Below are positions 47,047-59,453 of a stretch of 64,000 bases of DNA, piece by piece. The DNA is from Astragalus membranaceus (taxonomy: Eukaryota > Streptophyta > Magnoliopsida > Fabales > Fabaceae), in assembly GCA_039519185.1 (NCBI GenBank), contig CM076851.1, positions 30,897,825 through 30,961,824 of the forward strand, in the 5' to 3' direction. The notes below the pieces were generated by a model. The model saw only the letters and a list, made by a program, of their open reading frames with translations, was not told the DNA's origin and made no database searches. How positions within the stretch are numbered: position 1 is the stretch's first letter; each line of letters starts with the position of its first letter. Position numbers and translations under genes: made by a program.

Positions 47047-47461
47047 AATGGCCTTCCCAAGATGATAGGCACCTCCTTATCTGCATCAAAATCAAGAACT
47101 ACAAAGTCCACAGGGAAAACAAATTTGTCAACCTTGATTAGCACATCTTCCAGTATCCCTTCTGGATAGGTAAGAGTCCTATCAGCTAATTGAAGAGTAA
47201 CAGAGGTAGGCCTGGCAGTTCCTACTCCTAGCTGTGTATATATGGACTTGGGCATTAGGTTTATAGTAGCCCCCAAATCACATAAAACACAGCCAGAGTA
47301 GAAATTTCCAATGGAACATTGTATTGTGAAGCTGCCAGGGTCCTTCAATTTCATTGGGAGTTTGTTTTGCATAATCATGCTGCACTCCCCAGTCATGACT
47401 ACTGTTTCAAATTCCCCTAGCCTTCTTCTCTTAGTGAGCACGTCCTTCATAAATTTAGATA
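47047..47461 (-). pseudogene. Athila-type aspartic protease
   Basis: It reads GSFTIQCSIGNFYSGCVLCD, then the active-site region LCDLGATINLMPKS (D-L-G, the Athila variant of D-S/T-G), and VPIILGRPF just before the CACTA insertion. A one-base frameshift near 47462 separates it from gag. The domain cuts the polyprotein in the functional element. Confidence 0.83.
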
Positions 47462-48438
47462 GTTTGGCATTTGTTGGAGAGCTTCCACCAATGGAACATT
47501 GATATGCAATTCTTTAAGCACTTCCAGAAATTTGTTGAATTGCTTGTCTTCTTGTGCCTTCCTTAGCCTTTGAGGATATGGTGGATAAGGATATTTTGGA
47601 ACAAGCTTTGATGATGGAGAAGGTGCCGTGTCAGATGCTACAGCGTCAGATGCTGTAGCGCCTGAAGAATTTTTTTCTTTTTCAGGTTTTTTATTTTTTT
47701 CTTTTTCTGAGATAGTTGATGGCCCTTGTAAATCTTTCCCACTTCTCAGAGATATAGCCTTGCAATGCTCTTTACCTGCTGCTTTAGAAGTTGACGTTTC
47801 AGTGGTGGAAGGTAGTGATCCACTAGGCCTTTGAGTAAGAACATTAGCTATCTGCCTCATTTGGATCTCCAGATTCTTGATAGAGGCTTCATGAGTTTGC
47901 AAAGTTGTTTTACAATCACTCATGAAGCTTTTCAACAGATTTTCCATAGAGCTATCCATAGCTGAGGCATTTTGCCTTTGATAATTCTGAGCAGGGAATC
48001 CTGGTGGTATAACAGGAGCATTAGAATTTGTTGCAGCAGCATTGTTACCTCCCCATCTGAAATTGGGGTGATTCTTCCAACCAGAATTGTAAGTATTTGA
48101 ATAGGGATTATTATTCTTGTTGAATCCCACATAATTTACAGACACGGGATTCCCTGGACATTCTTCATATAGATGCTCTCCTCCACAATAAACACAGCTA
48201 GTTGAGCCTGGAGGAGCTTGTTTAATAGCAGCTACAGTTGGTTCAGCTGATGCTATAGCGGGAGCTGCTGTAGCCTTGGAGGTGGTGTTCATGTTTTTAA
48301 TCAAGTTGGTGAGAGAGGCTACCTGTGCTGACAGAGCTGAAACTTCACTAATTTCATGGACACCAGCTACCTTTTTCTGTGGAGTTAGTCTTTCTGTTGG
48401 CCATTGGTAGCTGTTTGTAGCAATGTTGTCTATCAAGT
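47462..48438 (-). pseudogene. Athila-type gag, C-terminal part
   Basis: It holds the nucleocapsid knuckle CVYCGGEHLYEECPGNP, the conserved SVNYVGFNKNNNPYSNTYN region and AISLRSGKDL, which precedes protease in Athila elements. The frame continues in phase with the N-terminal part at 63609-64000 when one copy of the caagt duplication is counted. The two stretches are now 15.2 kb apart because of the gag-only Ogre. Two gctatagc-type units (47636-47660, 48251-48275) sit in the coding sequence. Confidence 0.86.
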
Positions 48439-48908
48439 TGTTGCACCCCAAAAAATCCGGTTCGGACTTCTCATTGTACAACGTGGAAAAGGTATGGAGC
48501 CGCCACCAATATTTTAATTTTAAGACCAAAACATTGAAAAAAGGTCTTTTAGACAAGGCGGATGGTCTTTCGAAAACTAGAGATATGGGTTCGGGGGTCG
48601 GTTAGGCATGGGGAAGGTATTAGCACCCCGTACCTCCTTTCTACCGAAAGGGAACCTTTAATTAAATGTGTGGTTTGAAGTGTTGATTTGAAAATGCTTT
48701 TATTTTGCCTCTTTATTGAAAAGGGAGTGAGAAGACTTAATGAAAATTTTTATTTTTGGCGCTTGACGAGAGTTGGCCTCTCGCTCCTACGTATCTCCTG
48801 GTGCGATGGAGAATTCAAAGCTACGTAGTTCTTGGTTGTCCTAAAAAGGTTTTTGTTTTTTAGTCTGTTTAGATGAGTTTTCGCAGTAGGAGTGAGGATT
48901 CGCGATGA

Positions 48909-49310
48909 CCAAACAACAACGGTTTAGAGTGGCCGTGCTACTAACTCTTTTGAAAATGAAATTATCATTAACAACCAAACGGCAACGGCGCGAGTGATCA
49001 TTAACGATAATCGGTTTTGCTTTTGATTCGAGTGTTCGCGACGACCAAACAACAACGGTTTAGAGTGGCCGCGCTACTAACTCTTTTGAAAATGAAATTA
49101 TCATTAACAACCAAACGGCAACGACGCGAGTGATCATTAACGATAATCGGTTTTGCTTTTGATTCGAGTGTTCGCGACGACCAAACAACAACGGTTTAGA
49201 GTGGCCGCGCTACTAACTCTTTTGAAAATGAAATTATCATTAACAACCAAACGGCAACGGCGCGAGTGATCATTAATGATAATCGGTTTTTATTTTAGAT
49301 GATCAAAAAG
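48909..49310. repeat. Three 136-bp tandem repeats in the LTR
   Basis: Units begin (ccaaacaacaacggttt) at 48909, 49045 and 49181, nearly identical. The same array is at about 59924-60325 in the 5' LTR. Each unit contains two copies of the hairpin-type ccaaac...aacggc block. Confidence 0.88.
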
Positions 49311-51516
49311 GGCTTTCGCAATCGAATTAATTTTGGTTTGTTGTGCTTGACGAGGACGTGGCTCGCTCCTACGTATCCCAAATGGGAATCAAAGCGACGT
49401 AGTTCTAATTCGAAAAGGAGAATGTTTTTGAAGTTGGACGCGTTCATGACAATCAAACCAACAAAGGTTGTGATGGATTACCACTAATAGCTTATGCATA
49501 TGAAAATTCTTTTTTGAAATGGCGGCCTTCATGACAATCAAACCAACAAAGGTTGTGATGGATTGTCACTAACAACCATTTTTATGCTAGTTTGTTTAGA
49601 AAGGAAAACAATGAATGCAATTCAAACATATTGACCAATCAAACAATCATGATCATGTTGATCACCAACCAAGATTAAGCATGTCAATACAATCAAAGGA
49701 TTTAATTGTCAAAGATGCTAGATAAAGTTCTCAAATCAATTGTGTTTGTGTGTGAAGGAGAATTGCTACACATGTCGGCAACAATCTCAAAGAGGAGCAC
49801 ATATGCCTCTATGATACACATGTTGGTAGTCTTATAAGGGCACATGATTGTGTGAGAGGGTTTATGCACAATTAAGTCAAGACATTTGAAGGGCATCAAG
49901 AACAAGTGAATACCATTGATTGTAGACATAGAGTATTCTAGGTTTGATGATTGAACATGTAAGCAAGGATGCATGATTAGGCAAGCATGTGAATGCATGA
50001 GTATACAATGAGTGAATGAGCATTATTGAATGCAATACATGGTATTAATGGATGCATGAACATTTAAGAATGGATGCAAAGCATACAAGTGAATGAATGC
50101 ATAGCATTTTGTTTATGAATAAATGGCATACAAGGATGCATAAAAGGATGCAAGGGACATAAGCATATGAGAATGCATGAGAGTGTCGCATAAACTAAGT
50201 ATGAGTGAAGATGCATGAATGTGAAAATGTTTTGGTAATGAATAATAAAATGTTTTTGGGTTTTGGTGTTTTGGAAATGAGATGAAATGTTTTTGTCTTG
50301 AAAGTGGTAAAAATGTTTTGGGGTTTATTTTATGAAGATGAAAAAGTTTGAAATGCAAGTGAGAAAATGTTTTGGGTATTTTTGCAAGTTGACAAGTGGT
50401 AAAACTTTTAGTAAAAAGTTAGTGAATGGTAAAGTAAAAATGCATGAGGTAAATGGTAATTATTTAATGAGATGGTAAAGTAAAAAGTTAAAATGTTTTT
50501 TTTTTACTTTTGGTAAAAAGTTAATGAGTGGTAAAGTAAAAAGTAAAAAGGTGAAAAACACAATGTCACCAATTTTTTTCACTCAAGTAAGATCGAAGAA
50601 GCAAGTTTCAAGCAACAAAATGATCAAAAATTGGCCTCCAAGGCCGAAGCACATCAAGCAACAATTCATCCTCAATTTCATGCCAAAACTTTGTAAATTA
50701 GCACACAAAAGCAACATAAGGCACAACCCTAAACTAACATGTAAAATTACAAGACAAGCATCAAGCAAGGCATGTATTTATCCAACTCAAAAATTCAAGA
50801 AAACAATCAAGCAACATAAACCCTAGGATTTAAGCTCTAACCCGAGGGCACTCATGGTAGAATCAAACCCAAAAATCAATCTCCAAGCATGGAACAAGCA
50901 AGAAAACATATTATTCAATAAAATAGGCCCTAGGCCGAAGCAAAAGAGGTGAGGAAAATAAGTTTTATTTGATAAAAAACTCATGAACAAGGTGAAAAAC
51001 ACATGAACAAAAATTCATTTCACTAACAAATGCAAAATCGACATAAAAACAATTATTCAAGGGTGAGATGCCAACTCTCACCCACCAACAACAACAACAA
51101 ACTACATTTTAGCTATTTTTGATGATGATATGTGAAGAAAAAGGAGTAGAAGATGAGTTTATGCAAGAAAATTAAAAATGAAGCAAGGATCTAGGCTTAC
51201 CTTTCAAGATTTAGCGAAAAGATGAAGTAGAGAATGAAATAAAAACCAAGAACACTTGAAGCTCTTCTTGAATACCACGAAAATCACTTGATCTTGAAGG
51301 ATTTGATGATGAATTTTGAAGATAATGCGAGATTAGAAGTGGATTTAGTGTAGGAACCAAGAATATTGAAGGTTTGATGGTTGAAAATTGAAGAATTGAT
51401 GGTGGAAATGGGTGGAGGGGCTACGGTTTTGGAGGAAGAGGAGGAGAGGGTCTTTGAGCTGATTGTGTGCTAGGGTAAAAATGAGAGTCCTCTTCCCTAT
51501 GGTCTCTTATTTTGGG

Positions 51517-51523
51517 TTTTATA
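51517..51523 (-). promoter_or_regulatory. TATA box of the gag-only Ogre 3' LTR
   Basis: The minus strand reads catataaaaccc; the 5' LTR copy is at 62533-62539. Transcription would start about 30 nt further left. Confidence 0.5.
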
Positions 51524-52593
51524 TGAGGTGCAAAATTAAGGGTATATAGGACATTGTGCTTTTGCCAACCATTGAGATTTGAGATAGAATTTGAATCAAG
51601 GGCCAAGATTGCAATGCACATGGATTAGGGACAAAGAGAAAACACAAATGAGTGAGGAATGGCTGGTGTCATATGAAATTGAAGAGTTTTTTGTACACAA
51701 AAATTGTTGAGGGCAATTAGGTCAATTTGCACATAGTTGTAGCCTAGGATTTGATCTAGAATTTTAATCAATGGCTAGGAATACAACTCACATGGATTAA
51801 GGGCATGAAGAAACACAAAATGAGGGAAAAAGGAGGGCTGAAATTCGCAGCCATGAGGAGGGAAGGAGAGGGAAAAAATGCAAGTTGTCACAAAATAGTA
51901 CATTTTGTCTTATTAAGGACACTACCTTATTTTGATTCTTTTTTATTTTTCTTTTTATGATCATTCTTTTATTCCATGAAGATTCTTTTTTTTTTATTTT
52001 GGGCTCATCCTAGGATTCAATCATTGGGCCCAAAATTCCATGACAACACCATTCCCAAAATTGATTTTGGGCCTCACTCTAGCGGAAATGACCATTTTGC
52101 CCTTTTCTTCGAAACTTGACTTTTTATGCAAAATTTAATCAATGATGCGCAACAATTTATAACCCAACTCATTTTGACCCAAATGAATTCCTCCAAAGAT
52201 GCCCAGTGATTTTTACTGAGAAATTATCTTTTAGGGTAAAATGACCAAAATGCCCTTTTTGACCCAAAAACCCTAATTTTGCCCGATAATGCATTTCCAC
52301 TTCAAAAATGAATCTATAACCCTAGAAATGACCTCTAGAATCTTAGAATGCATGCTCAATGACCTTCATGAGGAATTATCATTTTTATTGTGAAATGACC
52401 AAAATACCCTTTTGGACTCAAAAAAACCTGATTTACCCAAAAAGTGCATTTCAACTCTAAAAATGATTTTAGAAACTTTGGAATGACTTTTAGGACTCAA
52501 AATGCAATGCATGATGCTTCTCACTCCTCAACTTATTTATTTTTGTGGAAAATTAGGGTTTTGATCTAAGCTGGACAAAATTGGGGTATGACA

Positions 52594-52608
52594 GCTGCCC
52601 CTCTTTAT
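52594..52608 (-). promoter_or_regulatory. Polypurine tract of the gag-only Ogre
   Basis: The minus strand reads aaagaggggcagc directly before the LTR start (tgtcatacccc), the expected primer site for plus-strand DNA. Confidence 0.8.
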
Positions 52609-55600
52609 CTGGATTTTAACGAGGAATATGAATTGGCCGAAACATATTCCGAGGCAAAATAAAGATAAAGAATTTAGAAATTATACCGATTTTGTCTACT
52701 TAGGGAAACCCGATTTTTCCTTTTTCCATCTCTCTAGTTTTTTCTGTTTTTGTTAATGTAAGGTGAAAAATGAAATTCTAATGCATGCGAGAATAGAGAT
52801 TTTTTTTTTTTTTTGATAAATGGACATTGGCCCGAGATGAATGCAGTGGATGAAGCGTCAGCCCTCAGTAAGCCAACAAAAGCAGGAAATAGATTGGTGC
52901 TAGCCCTCGGGCAGCAAAAGCGGGAAATAAATTGAGAAAAGCGGTAAATTGGGAATTCGGAGGCTGCCTAAAACCTTCTAACGGACTCTTGTCGAGTCCG
53001 AGCTCTGGGGGGTGGCCTTTTCGAGCGACCGATCAACATCAGGTCCGAAACTGATTTGATCAATGGATTTACGCTATGCCTTAGGCTGACACAACTAATC
53101 CGAAGGACTTGACGAAGTCTGATGGATCCATTGCGTGCTCGTACACAATGTTGTGATCTGTGGAAGGAGTTCACTAACTCGGTGGGAGTTCACTAACTCT
53201 GTGGGAGTTCACTAACTCTGTGTTGATGGAGTTTACTAACTCGGGGTTGAGGGAGTTTACTAACTCGGGGTTGAGGGAGTTTACTAACTCGGGGTTGATG
53301 ATTTTCTAAAAATGAGATTTTTGGGACTCTCTGGTCCGAAGTAACTTTTCTCTTGGATGGTGCATGAAATGCGTGCACTTGGATGTTTGGGGTGCACATT
53401 AATGCAATGATTAACTTTGGTGGGATGCCTTTTCTGTTTGATTTTTCTCTTCTTTTCCTTTTGTTATTCTTTCGCTCTTCTGAGATGCGAATTTGAAGGC
53501 GTAATGTACTGTTTGATGCCATGGAGTGATGACTGGTATGGATGATATGAGAATGATGAATGATATGAAGATGTTGTGTTCTTTTATGTTCCGTCTTCTG
53601 TGATTTTCTTCTCTCCTTTCTTATTTGCTCTTTTTTTTTCTATGGAATGCAGATATCTATGTAAATGGAGTGTGAATGTATGTTATGCAAAGTGTATGTG
53701 ATGTGATGATTTCAATGGAATGATGGATGCTATGAGATGCTATTTTTGATTTTCTTCCTTTTTATGTTGGTTAAGGATCAACACTTCAAGTGCCTACAAG
53801 GTAACATCCTAATCCCCAAGGATTAAGGTGAGCACCAAAGCCCTACAAGATAACAACCTAATCCCTGAGGATCCAGGCGAGCACTAAAACCCTACAAGAT
53901 AACAACCTAATCCCTAAGGGTCCAGGCGAGCACCGAAGCCCTACAAGATAACAACCTAATCCCTAAGGATCCAGGCGAGCACTGAAGCCCTACAAGATAA
54001 CAACCTAATCCCTAAGGATCCAGGCGAGCACTGAAGCCCTACAAGATAACAACCTAATCCCTAAGGATCCGGGCGAGCACCGAAGCCCTACAAGATAACA
54101 ACCTAATCCCTAAGGGTTAAGGCGAGCACTAAAGCCCTACAAGCGGCCAACTTTAGGCAACCCCCTCATGTGCTGAGATAGCTGGTTAAAGAATTTTTCC
54201 TATTTGTCTTGTTGCTATGTGAGGATGCAAATGCAGTATTTTGATGCATGATATGACAAAATTTTTGGGGTATTCAAATACTTTTTTGTGAATACTTTCA
54301 TAATGATGAGACGCGAGACTTTGGATGCAAAAGTGGGGGTGAATTTGATCATCCTTTTTCTTTGGAAAAACTAGTTTTGATTTAAACCGCGGTGTTCTCA
54401 AGGTTATTATTTACAAGCAAACCCATTTATGTTTTCCTCCATTCCATGATAACTGAACCTTCAATAACAATCTTGTGCTTTCTCTATGAAACATTGCCAA
54501 GTGAACACACATGAATATGCAGACGCCAGGTGAGTATTTAGGATGAATGCCAGACTGCCCCAATTCAGGCCTTCGGCGACTGTGAATGAATGACTTGCCC
54601 CTGTCCGGAGTTTGAAAGGAAGCGGAGTGAAAGAGCAAATACGCAGGAACTAGTGCCATGGCTGACACCGGGTGAAAGGATGAATGGCCATGGATGGACA
54701 CTGAACAGACTCTCCCCGGACTAGGGTGGGCAGGTGGTGAAGAGAATACCCCAACTTTTAGATCTGAGTGGTGTTCTCAGTGCAAATCTTTGGTTCTCTG
54801 TGAATGTCTCAACTTTTGGCATGAAAAAAACCTTACTTGGTGATCACTAAACCTTGTTTTAATGCAACTTGAGTGTGTTTTGGAGTGCAAGTCCCTCTTT
54901 TTTTTTATTTTGTCAGCTTTCTTTTTTCTGACTGTTCGTTTTTGTTTCCTCAGTTCTCTTTTTTTCTGAGGGTTTATTCTTTCTTGATCAGCTTTCTTTT
55001 TTCTGATCGTTTGTTTTTTCTTTTGAGCAAACACATTGTACATAGATAAGCTTGTTCGTCCTAAGATTAGAATCTGAGAGAACAAAAGCAATCGGTCATT
55101 GATCGGAATGGACTTTTTAGGATTGTGGTGTTTTGTGGAGGAAGGATAGTTAGGCTTAATGAAGTGTTTGAGGCTAATGGGAGGATGAGTTTTGTTCGGC
55201 GTTGGTTGACGGTTAACGGTCTATGAGGGAGATGGTTATTGGGCTTATTTGGGCTTTGTTAAGGCAAATTTGTGTCTCATGGTAGAATGGCTGAGGGGTT
55301 TGGTGTTGGGGCCAAAGGAAGTGTTTGAAGGTTTATGGAACCAGGTGTTGGAAGATTTATCGAGACAAGGGTCTCTTGTGCTTTGTGGCAACATGTATCA
55401 GCTCACAACTTATTATTTTTTGTCTTTTTGATTTTTTTTGACTCATTTGTTTCATTTTTCGGACTTTTCTTCTTTCTTTGCTTTTGAGTTGAGTGAGCTG
55501 ATGCACTATTTTTGTTTTTGATATTTGAAGTGATCCTTGTCTAGGGTGATTAGAGGGTATATTTTTGAGTTTGGTTTTTCTTGGCTTAAGGTAGGTAGGA

Positions 55601-56225
55601 AAGGGACTTTCTGGGATTTTGGGTTCTTGAGGGTATAGGGAGGTGGCCACACTTCATCTCAAATCCCGATGGCTTATTTATTTTTGTAAAACAAGATAAC
55701 GGTTCATCTATCTATATGTGTTTGCTCCTTTCTTTGCATTTTTTCTCTTTTTTTTATGCCCTAACTTTTGCCTGGACCGCCCTTTGCGGGTTTTCGATCC
55801 ATCGGGCGCTTCTTTCTGCCTAGGCCGCCCTTTGCGGGTTTTCCACCTAGCGAGCTTATTTTCTTGTTCATTATTATCTTTTGAAAGACTTGCACTGAAG
55901 GAATATGATATTAACAAGGAAAATTAGTGATCACAGTCTTGCCCCAGCATGGAGGACTTAAAGCGTTAGACTGAACTAAAAGTCAAATATGCACTGATGG
56001 ACTTATGATAAAACAGGGCAATGACGATCTTGAACAAAAGTGACTGAAAAGGGTAACTTTTATAGATGACGATGCTGAAAAGGAAACATGTGCCCTTATT
56101 GAAATATCCTAAGGCCTTGGGCAGAGCCAGAGGATTGCATTACATAAAATTTGCTTTGAACTGAAAACTACATGAAAATGCATGACGAAGACACAAATGC
56201 TTGACGATCAACACCTCGATCCTCT
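52609..56225. other. Non-coding interior of the gag-only Ogre where pol would be
   Basis: No RT, protease or integrase motif in any frame. Contents: a ggagttcactaactc-type repeat (53165-53300); an ~49-bp tandem array (53785-54140); tctttcttttttctgatc-type runs (54930-55020); and two ccgccctttgcgggttttc copies (55779, 55827). Immediately left of gag (56225-56090) the sequence is unique. Confidence 0.7.
53785..54140. repeat. 49-bp tandem array inside the gag-only Ogre
   Basis: About seven copies of ccctacaagataacaacc...gatccaggcgagcac, with unit starts 49 bp apart where measured (53890, 53939, 53988). The edges are more divergent. Confidence 0.85.
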
Positions 56226-57653
56226 TCAACTACTTCCATCCCGGCCTGACAGCCCTGATCTCAAAGGGTTTAGTCCTTCACCTCCCTCATCAAAGGTCAA
56301 CTGTTTTGTATCAATAAGATCCTGAACCGACTGCTTCAAAGGATGACAATTCTCAGTAGAGTGACCAATTGCCCCATAATGGAATTCACAGGTAGCCTTT
56401 GCATTATACCTTCTTGGGAATGGAGGTTGGACTGGCTTCATCCCACGAGGAGAGATCAGCCTATGGTTGATTAGATAGCTGCACAAATCAGTGTACGACA
56501 CAGGAATGGGGTCGTACTGACGTGACTTTCCTTGTCCCACTATAGCATTGATTTCTCCATCTTTCCTTGCAGGCAAATCACTAGCATTGTCGGCGCCAGT
56601 AGGATTGCAGGGGATTCTTCCTCTCTTCATCCCGACTTCAAGTCTTGCCCCTACTTTGATCACATCTGAGAAGCTTGAGGACCCACTTCCAACCAGACGT
56701 TCATAGAAAACAGCTGGGAGAGTCTCCATAAACATGTACACCATCTCCTTTTCAGTCAATGGTGGCTTCACCTGAGCAGCTATGCTCCTCCATCTTTGAG
56801 CATATTCCTTAAAGGACTCATGATCTTTCTTGCTCATATACTGCAGCTGAATTCGATCTGGAGCCATGTCTTTGTTGTATTCGTACTCCTTTAAGAAAGC
56901 TTCAGAAAGGTCCTTCCAACTGTGGATGTCGGAAGGCTGCAACTGCATGTACCAATCCAGAGATGCCCCAGTTAGGCTGTACTGGAAGTAGTGGATGAGC
57001 AGTTTGTCGTCGTGATTGTATGCGGTCATCCTTCGGGCGTACATGGTTACGTGTCTATTTTGGCAGCCGGTACCACAATATTGGTCAAAGACTGGCACCT
57101 TCATCTTTGGGGGAATAACCAAGTCTGGAACAAGACATAGATCACGGGCGTCTTTAGCTTTGGTCTTTGAATCCTCTATGGCTTTTAAACGCTTTTCCAA
57201 CTCATGCAACTGATCTCTGGGTTGAGAGTTCTCAAATAGGTGACCTTGAGGATCACTATCCATATTGAAAAGAGAAACCTCACGTGGATCAGCACCTCCC
57301 AGGGCGTGAGCGGGATAATTAACCCTAGATCCCGGATGGGGAATAGCAGTCACAGCTTCAGCGGGTCCCGAGGTAGGAAGGATGGTTGCGGCCCCACCTG
57401 GGTTTACAACAGCAGTATCTTCGGTAGTGGTCCCGTTTTTCAAAGCTTGCAGGGTGCCCATCATTTCAGTCATCTGCATTCTTATCGCATCCATCTGCAT
57501 TTCTATCACCCCGACTTTATTATTTAACGCCTGATTCTCTTGGACTAGTGCCTGATTCCCTTGGACTAGCTGCTTGAGGACTTCCATAATCGGATTATCT
57601 AGACCTGAATTGCCGGGATTCTCAATCACTAGGTTTCCTTGATTGGTCTCCAT
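56226..57653 (-). CDS. Intact Ogre gag
   Basis: 475 codons from ATG 57653 (METNQGNLVIENPG); the frame extends upstream to 57719 without another ATG. N-terminal coiled coil (QLVQGNQALVQENQALNNK, IEMQMDAIRMQMTEMM). Capsid region: LTGASLDWYMQLQ, SWKDLSEAFLKEYEYNKDM and FKEYAQRWRSIAAQVKPPL. A single zinc-knuckle-like motif is CEFHYGAIGHSTENC. It is about 40 percent similar by eye to the gag at 6499-8442 in these blocks but belongs to another subfamily. No protease follows. The gene may still be expressed from the young LTR and could provide structural protein to its own or related RNA. Confidence 0.9.
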   Translation of the reverse strand: METNQGNLVIENPGNSGLDNPIMEVLKQLVQGNQALVQENQALNNKVGVIEMQMDAIRMQMTEMMGTLQALKNGTTTEDTAVVNPGGAATILPTSGPAEAVTAIPHPGSRVNYPAHALGGADPREVSLFNMDSDPQGHLFENSQPRDQLHELEKRLKAIEDSKTKAKDARDLCLVPDLVIPPKMKVPVFDQYCGTGCQNRHVTMYARRMTAYNHDDKLLIHYFQYSLTGASLDWYMQLQPSDIHSWKDLSEAFLKEYEYNKDMAPDRIQLQYMSKKDHESFKEYAQRWRSIAAQVKPPLTEKEMVYMFMETLPAVFYERLVGSGSSSFSDVIKVGARLEVGMKRGRIPCNPTGADNASDLPARKDGEINAIVGQGKSRQYDPIPVSYTDLCSYLINHRLISPRGMKPVQPPFPRRYNAKATCEFHYGAIGHSTENCHPLKQSVQDLIDTKQLTFDEGGEGLNPLRSGLSGRDGSS

Positions 57654-59433
57654 GAATCTTGAGTCTGAAGCGGATATCGGCAAACCAGTTGGCCTCTTTC
57701 TAGAGATAACAGGGCACACAACATAAGCGCAAGAACGAATGACTGAACAAATGCATGCGACACTTTAGGCTTTACGGGCGGGGCTAGACTAGGACGGGGA
57801 ATGTGATAAAGCAGGGAAACTGACGGACACGGACAGGGGCGACTGCACATGGCATGCATGCCTAGAAGAATGCTTCACATGATAGAAAAAATTTATGAAC
57901 AATTTTAATCTTTTATCATGGGATGGATGAGATGCAAAAATTTTGAAGTTATGTGAATGAGCTGCTGACTCGAGAACTGGGTACTTTGGAACACCTTGAG
58001 TTTTTTTTTTTTTTTTGGGGAATGACTATTTTGCAAAACCGTCTCGTCTCTCATCAAAACCTTTATTGTACAGATCATGATATGCAAATGCATGGAAAAA
58101 TGACCACTTGAGAAGTGTACTTATTCTAAAAAATAAAAAATAAAAAAAAATAAAAAAAATTGTTTTTTTTTTGGTGCAAGATGAAATACAAAATTTCAAT
58201 GCATTTTTGAATGCAAGAATGATGCTTTTTCAAAATGGCTTTTTTCATTTGTTATGCTTGACGGGGCGGACCCGCTCCTACGTATCCTCACTGTGATGAG
58301 GAATCAAAGCGTACGTAGTTCTACCATGTCCTTTCTCTTCTTTTTTGCATGATGCCCATGAGGTTGACGCTGAAATGCTATGCAAATGATAACCCCTTTT
58401 GTTTTCATTTTTCTTATGCAATGTATGATGAATGTACTTTTTCAAAATTGGAGTTTTATTTAGTGCAAATGCTGTAATGATGCGATGTAATGCAATGATG
58501 CAATGCAAGATGCTTCTTTTTGGTATTTTTGCGTAAAGAGGGTATTCACAGGTGGAATTTTGAAAATTTACACTCTATATGCTCCCCCATATAGGTGTTT
58601 ATTTGAAAGGGAAAAGCATATTTTTTGATTTTCAAAAAAAAAAAAAAATTTGAGGGAAAAAGGTTGACTGAACTGAATGCAACAATGCAGCACACAATTT
58701 GGAAAGCCCTTGTGACCTAAAAAGAGGTGAGACCTACGATCTAGGGCAATTTAAAGGGTAATCCTCCCATGTGGCTCTATTCACTCCCTCGCAAAGGCTA
58801 CCAGAGCTAAATCTCTCTCATGATAACACCCACAACGATGGAATGCCATCTGGTGTGAGGTACCATAAAAGAGCATACTCTGGCTGAAACTTTCGTGAGA
58901 GCAGAAGGACATCAGTCCAATTGGCAGTCACTACTCGTTTCCACTCTCCTAGGTGTTTTTCAGACCTTGGGTTTTAGGCCTCTCTCAAAGCACATAATCA
59001 TAAGGGTGTGAGTGTGTGTGGTAAGGGCGTACCACTTAAAACTACCCGACACATATTACCCCACCTGCAAGTGAGACGCCAGAACAGTCCAGAAAAAGCA
59101 AGGTAACAACATGTCGTCTACACTAGGGTTCAATATCAAATAAGCTAGCCTGGGGTTTCAACAACAATCAGGTACATTGCTTACCTCAAGAAAGGGAGCC
59201 AAGAAGGCGGGATCCGGATAGAATTGGGGAGAAATGCATGAGCATAAACAATAAAAGAAAAGGAGATAGGGAACAAACATAGAAGAAGACAAATGCGTAT
59301 GCCTACAATTAATGATAAGAAAGAAAGGAAAAAGAATGAAGGCAAACAAGGTATCAGTCAAATCAACAATACATTAAACCACACATCTTAATTAGTTAGG
59401 CTTGACCCTCGTCTTTTTTTTTAAAAAAAAAGG
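57654..59433 (-). other. 5' leader of the gag-only Ogre
   Basis: No ORF1 is present. The block at about 58850-59080 resembles the leader of the decayed Ogre (10990-11220). A TACGTA module is at 58256-58322. Low-complexity a/t runs occur at 58120-58170 and 58630. Confidence 0.6.
58256..58322 (-). repeat. TACGTA module in the internal leader
   Basis: cttgacggggcggacccgc, tcctacgtatcctc, gatgaggaatcaaagcg, tacgtagttct: the same module as in the LTRs, here outside an LTR. Confidence 0.75.
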
Positions 59434-59451
59434 TCCCCAGTGGAGTCGCCA
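59434..59451 (-). promoter_or_regulatory. Primer-binding site, tRNA-Arg type
   Basis: tggcgactccactgggga on the minus strand, two bases from the LTR; identical to the site at 11382-11399. Confidence 0.9.
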
Positions 59452-59453
59452 GC

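Larger units (their letters stand above)
32956..48275. repeat. Dispersed YGCTRYAGCR palindrome on a 15-nt period (Athila-type element only)
   Basis: A 10-nt near-palindrome (consensus ygctryagcr) followed by 5 nt (often ttaga, tcaga or ctaag) recurs singly or in runs. Sites: LTR 32956-32995 (three units), 33489 and 33873-33897; 3' non-coding 34526-34550 and 35216; extra ORF 35390-35414, 35543-35567 and 36184-36219; between ORFs 37160-37210; integrase N-terminus 38576-38645 (five units in register, one degenerate); gag 47636-47660 and 48251-48275. In coding regions each 15-nt unit adds five residues such as SDAVA or DATAP. No copies were seen in the nested insertions. Confidence 0.8.
48439..52593 (-). 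mobile_element. 3' LTR of the gag-only Ogre
   Basis: 4155 bp, tgttgcacccc to ggggtatgaca on the plus strand. The minus-strand TATA (tataaaa) is at 51517-51523, so U3 is about 1.07 kb and R-U5 about 3.1 kb. Contains TACGTA modules at 48761-48833 and 49346-49406, three 136-bp repeats, and hairpin units near 49447-49570. Confidence 0.93.

Noticed and set aside
50524..50826. 100-codon open frame present in both LTRs of the gag-only Ogre
   Set aside because: It lies antisense in U5 and has a lysine/asparagine-rich, composition-driven sequence. Duplication is explained by the LTR pair.
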